NCBI GenBank assembly: GCA_041946865.1
Contig: JBHGBF010000132.1
Location: 1-14,785 of the forward strand
Direction of reading: 5' to 3'
DNA length: 14,785 nt
Source of the DNA: RPQK01 sp041946865
Lineage (GTDB): Bacteria > Acidobacteriota > UBA6911 > RPQK01
The notes under the pieces are model-generated. The model saw only the letters and a program-made list of their open reading frames with translations, did not search any database and was not told where the DNA came from. The translations under genes were made by a program, and so were the position numbers. Positions 7,563-14,491 of the stretch are shown one piece after another. Numbering within the stretch: the stretch's first letter is position 1; every line of letters starts with the position of its first letter.

Positions 7563-8675
7563 GTGGAAATCGAGTCGGTTCAGAGCACGGCAGACATCCT
7601 GGTAGTCGACGATCATCCGGAAAACCTCGAGCTTCTGGTGAACATGCTCAAGGAGGAAGGTTACAAGGCAAGGCCCGTCCCCGGTGGTCTCCTTGCTTTG
7701 AAGGCGGCCCAAAGAGTGCCGCCCGACCTGATCCTGCTCGATATCAACATGCCGGACCTTGATGGCTATGAAGTCTGCCGGCGCCTGAAGGCCGACGATC
7801 GCCTCAAGGACATCCCGGTTATCTTCCTCAGCGCGTTAGGCGAGACGACTGACAAACTGAGAGGTTTCTGGGTTGGCGCCGTCGACTATGTGACGAAGCC
7901 CTTCGAGCTGGAGGAGGTGAGGGCGCGCGTCGCGACTCACCTGAAGATTCGCCGGCTGCAGTCGCAGCTGGCGGTCTACGCCTCACGGCTGGAAGTCTAT
8001 AACCAGCGGTTGGAGCAACTGGTCGAGGCAAAGGTCAAGGAAATCTCTGAATCACAGATGGCGACGATTTTCGCCTTGGCGCGCCTGGCCGAGTCACGGG
8101 ATTTGGAAACCGGCAAGCATGTCGAGCGAACGCGCACATTCTGCTGTTACCTCGCCCAACGGCTGCGCGAGAACCCAGAGTATAAACAAGTCATCGACGA
8201 ATCCTTCGTCAAGAACATCTTTCACGCCAGCCCGTTGCACGACATTGGAAAAGTGGGGATTCGCGACGCGTTGCTCCTGAAGCCGGGCAAGTACACGCCG
8301 GCAGAGTTCGACGAAATGAAGAAGCATACCCTGATCGGCGCCGCCACGCTCGAGGATGTCTGGCAGAAATACCCGAATAACCGGTTTCTGGCCATCGGGA
8401 TCGAGATCGCCAGGCATCACCACGAGAAATGGGATGGCACAGGCTACCCGTCCCGGCTCTCCGGGCCTCAGATCCCGGTCAGCGCCCGGATCATGGCGTT
8501 GTCGGATGTATACGACGCCCTGCGTTCGCGGCGAGTCTACAAGCCGCCGTTCTCGCACGAAGAGAGCTGCGAGATCATCCGCCGCGGAGCAAGCCGGCAT
8601 TTTGACCCGGCTGTTGTTGAGGCTTTTGTGGAAGTGGAGAGCGAGTTTCGACTGCTGAGAGACCAGATGGACTGA
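7563..8675 (+). CDS. HD-GYP response regulator (RpfG-like c-di-GMP phosphodiesterase)
   Basis: A 370-residue cytoplasmic protein. The REC domain (about 10-130) has acidic pair Asp16-Asp17, phosphoacceptor Asp60 and Lys112. A probable coiled linker follows (about 130-165), then an HD-GYP domain (about 165-365) with HDIGK (226-230), His255 (HTLIG) and the signature HHHEKWDGTGYP (285-296). The motif set is complete, so hydrolysis of cyclic di-GMP is expected, switched by phosphorylation of Asp60. The start must be GTG 7563: an in-frame stop lies at 7551-7553 with no other start between. The ribosome site is weak (GAGA at 7552). The kinase gene begins 9 bp after its stop, so the two are probably one operon and one signalling pair. 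Its REC domain is about 73% identical to that of the kinase. Confidence 0.95.
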   Translation: MEIESVQSTADILVVDDHPENLELLVNMLKEEGYKARPVPGGLLALKAAQRVPPDLILLDINMPDLDGYEVCRRLKADDRLKDIPVIFLSALGETTDKLRGFWVGAVDYVTKPFELEEVRARVATHLKIRRLQSQLAVYASRLEVYNQRLEQLVEAKVKEISESQMATIFALARLAESRDLETGKHVERTRTFCCYLAQRLRENPEYKQVIDESFVKNIFHASPLHDIGKVGIRDALLLKPGKYTPAEFDEMKKHTLIGAATLEDVWQKYPNNRFLAIGIEIARHHHEKWDGTGYPSRLSGPQIPVSARIMALSDVYDALRSRRVYKPPFSHEESCEIIRRGASRHFDPAVVEAFVEVESEFRLLRDQMD

Positions 8676-8684
8676 GCCGACTCC

Positions 8685-9803
8685 ATGAAAGAAGAACCAC
8701 GCGCACCAGACATCCTCGTTGTCGACGATACCCCGGCGAACCTGGACTTGCTGGCGGCCATGCTCCGGGGCAAGGGATACAAAGTGCGCCCGGTTCCAGC
8801 TGGGCGCCTGGCCCTCAGAGCAGCGGCCAGCTCCCCGCCGGATCTGATCCTGCTGGACATTAACATGCCGGACATGAGTGGCTACGAGGTCTGCCGCAGG
8901 CTGAAAAGCGATGACCGCCTGAAAGACATCCCGGTCATCTTCATCAGCGCCTTGCAGGAGGCGATGGACAAAGTCAGTGCTTTTTCCAGCGGCGGTGTCG
9001 ATTATGTGACCAAGCCCTTTCAGTTCGAGGAGGTCGAAGCGCGAGTCGGAACTCACCTCCGCATCCGACGGCTCCAGTCCGAGCTTCAAGAACAGAACAG
9101 CCGGCTTGAGGCCAGCCTGACCGAATTGAGGAAACTCGAGGAACTGAGGAATAACCTGACGGACATGATCGTGCATGACATGCGGTCGCCGCTGACCGGC
9201 CTGACCGGTTTCCTCGATCTTTGCCTGGACGCGAGCGACCTGTCGGAAAAGGCCAAGAACTGGCTGAACGCCGCCAAAGAGGCCGCAACAGTCTTGATGG
9301 AAATGGCCAACACCCTGCTGGACGTCAGCCGCATGGAGGCGGGCGAGATGCCTCTGGCGCTCGCTTCCTGCGACCTGAGAGGATTGGCCGAGCTGGCGGT
9401 CGACTCTATGCGCATCATGGCCGAGCAGAAGGACATCGCCGTACGCATCATCGGCGAATCCGTAGCGTTGCCCTGCGATCAGGACCTTATTCGCCGCGTG
9501 ATCCTCAACCTGCTCCAGAATGCTTTGAAATACACTCCCCGAAGGGGAGCGGTGGAGATCGTGCTCAGCCGGACCGCCGAGGGGGCCAGCGTGAAGGTTT
9601 CGGACACCGGCTGCGGGATCCCGCCCGAGTATCACGAGAAGATCTTCGAGAAGTTCGGGCAAGTGGCGGCGAGGAAAGCCCGTCACTCGTCCGGGCTCGG
9701 CCTGGCTTTTTGCCGTCTGGCTGTCCAGGCTCACAACGGACAGATCGGCGTCGTGAGCGAGCCCGGCAAAGGCAGCACCTTCTGGTTCACGCTCCCCGCT
9801 TAG
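8685..9803 (+). CDS. REC-linked histidine kinase without a sensor domain
   Basis: A 372-residue soluble protein. An N-terminal REC domain (about 9-125) has phosphoacceptor Asp58 and Lys110. A coiled segment follows (128-158), then a HisKA domain with phosphorylatable His164 (HDMRSPL) and a HATPase domain with N-box Asn279 (NLLQNALKYTP), the G1 box DTGCGIP (307-313) and the G2 box SSGLGLAF (335-342). There is no transmembrane segment, PAS or GAF domain, so input probably comes through the N-terminal receiver or a partner protein. It starts 9 bp after the HD-GYP gene without a clear ribosome site, suggesting translational coupling. The likely phosphate targets are the HD-GYP receiver and perhaps the activator at 6009 (inference). 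All kinase motifs look intact. Confidence 0.95.
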   Translation: MKEEPRAPDILVVDDTPANLDLLAAMLRGKGYKVRPVPAGRLALRAAASSPPDLILLDINMPDMSGYEVCRRLKSDDRLKDIPVIFISALQEAMDKVSAFSSGGVDYVTKPFQFEEVEARVGTHLRIRRLQSELQEQNSRLEASLTELRKLEELRNNLTDMIVHDMRSPLTGLTGFLDLCLDASDLSEKAKNWLNAAKEAATVLMEMANTLLDVSRMEAGEMPLALASCDLRGLAELAVDSMRIMAEQKDIAVRIIGESVALPCDQDLIRRVILNLLQNALKYTPRRGAVEIVLSRTAEGASVKVSDTGCGIPPEYHEKIFEKFGQVAARKARHSSGLGLAFCRLAVQAHNGQIGVVSEPGKGSTFWFTLPA

Positions 9804-9983
9804 TGTAAACCAGTCCACGCAGCGCACCGGGAGTCTCAGTTTTTCTCCATTCTCCCTGCCTGGGCTCTCCGCTTTTCACCACCTTCGCTCTGGATTTCCG
9901 GCCTTCCTGGTCTGGTCCTCCCGGCCCTCAAGCCCTCGTCCTTGCTGGGTTTCGGCGTCACGATCCGGCGTCGCTAACCGTTT

Positions 9984-9998
9984 GGCATGGCCCATGCC
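9984..9998. repeat. 15-bp perfect palindrome over the first possible VWA start codon
   Basis: GGCATGG (9984-9990) and CCATGCC (9992-9998) are inverted copies around a single C. The ATG at 9987 lies inside the left arm. It could be an operator or a hairpin affecting translation, or it may simply argue for the downstream ATG at 10011. Confidence 0.35.
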
Positions 9999-10979
9999 GT
10001 GTCAGCCGGCATGCGCAAACGAGTTTTGCTTCCAAGCGTCTTCCTGTTGCACACCCTGTTCGCCACCGCCGTCGCCGACTCGGCCGAGTCGTCGCCGCCG
10101 CCCGAATATGCGATGAACACCGTCCCGCTGAAGAGCGGCTACACGTTCAAAGTAAACGCCTTGTGGGTAAACCTGAACACGTCGGTATGGGATCCCCGGA
10201 AGCGGACCAGTGTCGATAATCTGACCAGGGAAGACTTTGTGTTGAGTGAGGACGGCGTACCCCAGACAGTCAGTGACTGCATCGCCTCAGAGTCTTCCTT
10301 TCACCTCCTGATGCTGCTCGATGTCAGTGCCAGCACCACCTCTTTTATCGATCTTCTCCGGCAAGCCGTGCTTCGCTTCAGCGACCAGTTAAAGCCGACC
10401 GACCGTGTGGCGATCATGACCTTCAGCACTCGAGCCGTGATGGTTCAGTCCTTCACCAGCGATCGGGCCAAGATCAGGCAGGCCGTGCGCTCAATCAGAC
10501 CGGATGGGGCGACGGCTTTTTACGATGCGCTAAGCCTGGCGCTTCGGACTGTGGGAGAAATTCCGGGGAGGAAGGCGATAGTTGTCTTCAGTGATGGGGT
10601 TGACAACCGGATGGTCGCGCCCGGCGACGGCTCTTGGACGAGTTTCCCGGAGCTGCAGCAGAAGATTCGAGAGCAGGACGCTTTGGTCTACACCATCTTC
10701 CTGACCAGTGAGCGCGACCGCGGTGACCATCTGGTGGAGCGAGCCAGCCAAGAAATGCAAATGATCGCCGCAGACAGCGGGGCTCGCATGTACCGCCCTG
10801 AGAAGCCCTCGGAATTGTCCGCGGCCTATGCCGAGGTCGTGAACGATCTTCGTCACATTTACACTCTGAAATACACACCGGCCGACACCCAGGCGCACGG
10901 CTGGCGGCGGCTTGCGGTGCAAGTCAAAGGTCGTGAAGGTCTTCTTGTCCGCAGCCGCGCCGGCTATTACCTGGACTAA
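9987..10979 (+). CDS. Secreted VWA protein (VWFA-related Acidobacterial domain type)
   Basis: 330 residues from ATG 9987; the alternative ATG 10011 gives 322 and a cleaner signal peptide starting MRKR. A hydrophobic stretch (about 13-30, ending ATAVA) predicts export. A short beta segment (50-100) carries the LTREDFVLSEDG pattern typical of this acidobacterial family. The VWA domain (about 105-295) has a complete metal-ion-dependent adhesion site: Asp112-x-Ser114-x-Ser116, Thr176 (GATAFYD) and Asp203 (FSDGVD). It ends in RSRAGYYLD, a common C-terminus of the family. The molecular role of these proteins is largely unknown; VWA domains generally bind protein partners through a metal ion. No ribosome site is obvious at either start. 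The upstream gap (9804-9986) is pyrimidine-rich and shows no convincing promoter. Confidence 0.92.
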   Translation: MAHAVSAGMRKRVLLPSVFLLHTLFATAVADSAESSPPPEYAMNTVPLKSGYTFKVNALWVNLNTSVWDPRKRTSVDNLTREDFVLSEDGVPQTVSDCIASESSFHLLMLLDVSASTTSFIDLLRQAVLRFSDQLKPTDRVAIMTFSTRAVMVQSFTSDRAKIRQAVRSIRPDGATAFYDALSLALRTVGEIPGRKAIVVFSDGVDNRMVAPGDGSWTSFPELQQKIREQDALVYTIFLTSERDRGDHLVERASQEMQMIAADSGARMYRPEKPSELSAAYAEVVNDLRHIYTLKYTPADTQAHGWRRLAVQVKGREGLLVRSRAGYYLD

Positions 10980-10991
10980 AGTGGGGTCTCA

Positions 10992-11103
10992 AGGTTACGG
11001 GTTACCGGTTGCCGGTTACCCGTTACCGGTTACCAGTTACCGGTTACCAGTTACCGGTTACCAGTTACCGGTTACCGGTTACCGGTTGCCCGTTACCCGT
11101 TAC
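10992..11103. repeat. Tandem array of sixteen 7-bp repeats (C-N-G-T-T-A-C)
   Basis: Sixteen contiguous heptamers with consensus CGGTTAC follow the VWA stop codon by 12 bp. Variants are CAGTTAC, CCGTTAC and CGGTTGC, plus degenerate first units. In the middle (11027-11075) CGGTTAC and CAGTTAC alternate regularly, making a 14-bp higher-order unit. Because 7 is not a multiple of 3, each reading frame cycles through the same 7-residue peptide (LPVTGYR/Q). That explains the open frames seen there, which are not genes. The array resembles the short tandem heptanucleotide repeats of cyanobacteria in size only. Confidence 0.95.
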
Positions 11104-11148
11104 CAGAAGGCCGCAGCCTCAACGGCCCAGGGCAGGTTCGCTCGGCTC

Positions 11149-11176
11149 GAAAACGCGGCGCTGGCGGCCCGTTTTC
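11149..11176. terminator. Candidate bidirectional terminator between VWA and CheC genes
   Basis: GAAAACG (11149-11155) pairs perfectly with CGTTTTC (11170-11176), and GGC/GCC extends the stem inside. It starts 4 nt past the stop of the minus-strand CheC gene and lies between convergent genes. On either strand the descending arm carries TTTT. This is the best terminator candidate in the window, though the T-run is short and lies within the stem. Confidence 0.45.
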
Positions 11177-11179
11177 CGA

Positions 11180-11806
11180 TTACTTCAACAGTCTGTTTAT
11201 CTGGGTGAGGACCACTTGCTGGGCCCGAGTGTTCAGGAGGTAGACGAACCGGCCTTCAAAAGCACGCGCATGGTCAAAGAAATCGGAGTAAATGGCGACC
11301 AGCGTTTCATCGGGCGTTTCGGCCGCTTTTCTGAGACCCGTCGCCAGAACAGAGGACCAGGTTTGCATGGCGATCTCGGGCATCGCGTAGAGGGCCTTGG
11401 TACCGAGGAAACGGCTGATTGCGTTCGAAAACGACTGGGTAAGAAGCTCGGCGATCTGTTTCAAGGCAAATTGCGCGGTAAAGTCAAGCTCCCAGCCAAT
11501 CGGAGTAACGGTCGAATGAGTCATTTCCCGGACCATCGCCTGGGCATGCACCCGGCGCATGATGATCACCATCGTGGCTGGTATGTCACCCAGAATGCTC
11601 ATGTATAGCGCCACGGCGAAAGAATCGGGCACGTCGAGGAAGCTCTTCAGGACCCCGACGTCGGCGTAGATCAGTTTGGGAACTGAGACGCGGCAGTCGC
11701 GATGAAGCAGGTCGGCAAGGCGTGAGGCTGCCTGTCCAGAGCCAATGTTGACGACCTCTTTCAGCGCATCGATTTGGTACTCTGTCAGCATCTGTTCCAG
11801 TTCCAC
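11180..11806 (-). CDS. CheC-family CheY-P phosphatase-like protein
   Basis: 208 residues from GTG 11806. A TTG at 11821 would add 5 residues and an ATG at 11791 would remove 5. GTG is preferred because GGGGGAA lies 6 nt upstream of it. CheC proteins remove phosphate from CheY-like receivers using one or two D/S-x3-E-x2-N sites. The first site is intact: Asp13, Glu17, Asn20 in DALKEVVNIGSGQA. At the symmetric second site the residues are Phe113, Gln117 and Glu120, so it looks dead. The internal duplication of the fold is otherwise visible. No membrane segment is present. It is the last gene of a minus-strand operon, after the CheY-like gene (50 bp gap from GTG). Probable substrates are that CheY and the receiver of the ATPase (inference). 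Confidence 0.85.
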   Translation of the reverse strand: MELEQMLTEYQIDALKEVVNIGSGQAASRLADLLHRDCRVSVPKLIYADVGVLKSFLDVPDSFAVALYMSILGDIPATMVIIMRRVHAQAMVREMTHSTVTPIGWELDFTAQFALKQIAELLTQSFSNAISRFLGTKALYAMPEIAMQTWSSVLATGLRKAAETPDETLVAIYSDFFDHARAFEGRFVYLLNTRAQQVVLTQINRLLK

Positions 11807-11856
11807 TCGTGCTTCCCCCAAAAGCCAGACCGGTTGCGGTCCTGAAGCGCCTGTGC

Positions 11857-12225
11857 TTACCTTGACTGACGCAACAAACGGGTGACCTCCTCTTTCAGTT
11901 GTTCCGCGGTAAAAGGTTTGGAAAGCAGGCCGGCATTGCCTTTGTCTTGGACCTTAAGGCGCAGCTCCCGATGGTCCAGGGAAGTAACCAGCAGTATCCT
12001 GGCCTCCGGAAATGTCTCCCAGATCGCCTGGCTGGCTGTAATCCCGTCCATTTGCGGCATGGTGACATCCATGGTGACAAGGTCGGGAAGCAGTTTCGCG
12101 TACAACTCAACGGCCTGACGTCCATCTTCCGCCTCACCCGCAATCTCAAACCCCGCTCCCATGAGCTGAGTCTTGAGTAAGCTGCGGGTCAGGCGGGAAT
12201 CATCTACGATCAGAATCCTGTGCAT
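11857..12225 (-). CDS. Stand-alone CheY-like response regulator
   Basis: 122 residues forming one complete receiver domain and nothing more: acidic pair Asp8-Asp9, phosphoacceptor Asp53 (TMDVTMP), Thr81 and Lys103 (SKPF). It should be phosphorylated by a histidine kinase and act by protein contact. ATG 12225 has GGAG 7 nt upstream and lies 26 bp inside the 3' end of the ATPase gene, so the two are translationally coupled. It sits between a motor ATPase with its own receiver and a CheC-like phosphatase. That context fits a pilus or secretion motor switch better than flagellar chemotaxis, as no other che gene is in the window. The family assignment is firm; the partner is inferred. Confidence 0.92.
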   Translation of the reverse strand: MHRILIVDDSRLTRSLLKTQLMGAGFEIAGEAEDGRQAVELYAKLLPDLVTMDVTMPQMDGITASQAIWETFPEARILLVTSLDHRELRLKVQDKGNAGLLSKPFTAEQLKEEVTRLLRQSR

Positions 12226-14491
12226 CCGTCAACTCCGGCAGCCGGTAGACTCTGCGAAGAATGGCCTTGACTCTCATCAGCATCTCTCGCGGAGAAAAGG
12301 GCTTAATCATATAGTCATCAGTTCCGGCCTCGAAACCGCGCAGCCGGTCTTCAACCTCGGTGCGTTGGGACAGAATCAAAATCGGGATCGCAGCGGTATC
12401 CGGATCATGTCGCAGGGTGCGGATCAGACTGAGGCCGTCCATGCCGGGCATCACGACGTCGGTCACAATGAGATGCGGTTTCTCCACCCGTATCAATTCC
12501 AGTGCTTCCTCGGCGCTGAGCGCAGTTCGCACGGCGAACTGATTTCGAAGCAGCAGCATGATGGCGCCTTCGAAGGCGTGAACGTCATCGTCCACCAAAA
12601 GAAGCCTGATCTGCCCGAGCTCCGAAACTACCTCGCGGGTCTGGTTGCTCGCGGCCCATGAAGGCCTGCCCGTCGCGTCTGGGGCGGAGGCCGGGGACGC
12701 TCGAAGACTTGCGCCACAGAAAGGACAGGCCAGCCATGTCGCTGTCACAGTCGCTGAGCAGGACGGACACGTGGCCGTCTTGGCGGCTGGTCGGGGAGAG
12801 AGGGAAAGGACCCGCTCGATCTCCTCGAACGTCGTTACTCCTTGTCTGAGCTTGGCGAGCGCGTCCTGGGCCATCGGGCGCATCTGAGGGCCGGCCGCTT
12901 CCAGAAGATGGGCCTCCGAGGCGCCCTCCGTCCTGATCACCTCCCCAATCTCCGGCGTCACGGTGAGCAGCTCATAGACGCCGATACGACCGCGATAACC
13001 GGAGTTGCCGCACTCGCGGCAGCCCTTCCCCCGGTAAAGAACAAAGTCCAGCGGTTGGCCGAACCGTGCTTCAAACTTCTTCACTTCGTTCGACGTGGGC
13101 TCGTGCGCGACGCGGCATTGCTCGCATATTCGTCGCAGGAGACGCTGTGCAAGAACCGCGGACAGGGCGGAAGCCAGCAGCGACCGGTCTATGTCGAGAT
13201 CCAGAAGCCGAGCGATCGTAGCCACCGCGCTGTTGGTGTGAAGAGTACTGAATACCAGGTGACCCGTCATGGCGGCTCGCAGTGCGATCTCGGCTGTTTC
13301 GGCATCCCGTATCTCGCCGACGAAGACCACGTTCGGGTCCTGGCGCAGAATCGAACGCAAGGACTTCGCAAAGGTCAGGCCGGCCTTCTCGTGAATCTGG
13401 ACCTGGTTGATGCCGGGCAGGACGTATTCAATCGGGTCCTCCACGGTCACGATGTTCAGTTTCCGCCTGGCGACAATATTGAGCAGGCTATAAAGCGTTG
13501 TCGTCTTGCCGGAGCCCGTCGGCCCGCAGACCAGGAGCATGCCTTGGGGCTGCCCTATGATCTCACTCACCTTCGCCAGGGTGTCGGGCAAAAGACCCAG
13601 CTGCCCGATCGTGGGCGTGGTCTCGGCGCCATCCAGAATCCGGATGACGATCTTTTCGCCGTACTGAGTAGGCAGTGTGGAGACTCGCAGGTCAACCGTG
13701 CGGCCCGCCACCCGCAACTTGATCTTGCCGTCCTGCGGCACGCGCCGTTCTGCGATGTCCAGACCGCCCATGATCTTCAGCCGGGAAGTGAGCGCCGGCA
13801 TGATCCAGGTCGGGATCCGCATGGACTCGGTCAAGACTCCGTCTATCCGCTGCCTGATCACTGCTCCAGTATCCTGCGGCTCGATGTGAATGTCGCTCGC
13901 ACGTTTGGTGATGCCTTGGTGAAGGATGGAATTGACAACCTGTATGACCGCGGCTGAAGAGCTCTTTCGCTTCAGGTCTTGAACGTTCTCCTCGCCGGCG
14001 GACGTCCCTTGGGTGAGGACCTGCATCATTTCATTGGGACTCAGGTCCTTGGCAAAGTCATTGATCGATTCATCGACGTTGTAATAGCGATGGATCGCAT
14101 CTTCTATCTGGCCTGCCGAGGCCGCGCAGACGCAGATCTTTTTGCAGCTGACGAAGCTGGCCAGGTCGATCGCTTCCATGTCCAACGGATCTCTCATGGC
14201 CACCGACAGTTCCTCGCCCTCCAGCTTCAACGGAATCAGTTTCTTCTGGCTGGCAAGCGTCAGGGGGATCAACGACAAGGCTACGGGGTCGGCGGGAATC
14301 CGGTCGAGATCGACATACGGTACTCCACACTGCATCGCCAGCGCCTTCGCGATGTCTTCCTCGTTGGCGAGGGCGAGGCGTATTAAGGTATCGGCGAGCG
14401 ATTCACCCGGTCTGTTTCGATTCTCAGCCAGGGCGATCTCAAGCTCACCGCGATCAATGACGCCCGCCCGGACAAAGATCTCACCGGTCAT
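12200..14491 (-). CDS. PilB/GspE-type motor ATPase fused to zinc ribbon and C-terminal REC domain
   Basis: 763 residues; usual PilB/GspE proteins have about 500-580. The N-terminus (1-140) is an MshEN-like domain. The T2SSE ATPase (about 175-555) has Walker A GPTGSGKT (323-330), the VTVEDPIEY Asp box, Walker B ending in VFVGEIRD (389-396) and the His box TGHLVFSTLHTN, plus the usual metal clamp Cys456/459 with Cys491/494. All motor residues are present. A short linker then carries a second four-Cys ribbon (Cys575/578, Cys589/592). A complete receiver domain follows (about 628-745: Asp634-636, phosphoacceptor Asp678, Lys730). ATG 14491 is chosen because GAGGGG lies 6 nt upstream; an in-frame extension to 14659 has no such support. 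It should power pilus extension or type II secretion, gated by phosphorylation (inference). No pilC, pilT, pilin or secretin gene is in the window, so PilB and GspE cannot be separated. Confidence 0.93.
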   Translation of the reverse strand: MTGEIFVRAGVIDRGELEIALAENRNRPGESLADTLIRLALANEEDIAKALAMQCGVPYVDLDRIPADPVALSLIPLTLASQKKLIPLKLEGEELSVAMRDPLDMEAIDLASFVSCKKICVCAASAGQIEDAIHRYYNVDESINDFAKDLSPNEMMQVLTQGTSAGEENVQDLKRKSSSAAVIQVVNSILHQGITKRASDIHIEPQDTGAVIRQRIDGVLTESMRIPTWIMPALTSRLKIMGGLDIAERRVPQDGKIKLRVAGRTVDLRVSTLPTQYGEKIVIRILDGAETTPTIGQLGLLPDTLAKVSEIIGQPQGMLLVCGPTGSGKTTTLYSLLNIVARRKLNIVTVEDPIEYVLPGINQVQIHEKAGLTFAKSLRSILRQDPNVVFVGEIRDAETAEIALRAAMTGHLVFSTLHTNSAVATIARLLDLDIDRSLLASALSAVLAQRLLRRICEQCRVAHEPTSNEVKKFEARFGQPLDFVLYRGKGCRECGNSGYRGRIGVYELLTVTPEIGEVIRTEGASEAHLLEAAGPQMRPMAQDALAKLRQGVTTFEEIERVLSLSPRPAAKTATCPSCSATVTATWLACPFCGASLRASPASAPDATGRPSWAASNQTREVVSELGQIRLLLVDDDVHAFEGAIMLLLRNQFAVRTALSAEEALELIRVEKPHLIVTDVVMPGMDGLSLIRTLRHDPDTAAIPILILSQRTEVEDRLRGFEAGTDDYMIKPFSPREMLMRVKAILRRVYRLPELTDAQDSDRR

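Noticed and set aside
8094..9827. 577-residue open frame on the minus strand
   Set aside because: It is antisense to the HD-GYP and kinase genes, whose motifs are complete. The frame itself shows no domain, and long antisense frames are common at this GC content.
10992..11103. CRISPR-like array
   Set aside because: The units are contiguous 7-mers with no spacers, and no cas gene is present.
10912..11608. Two plus-strand open frames running through the 7-bp repeats
   Set aside because: The frames are open only because the heptamer encodes a repeating peptide without stops. They overlap the VWA end or run antisense to the CheC gene, and no ribosome site is seen.
12842..13957. 371-residue open frame on the plus strand
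   Set aside because: It is antisense to the ATPase core, which has all its motifs; the plus-strand translation shows none.
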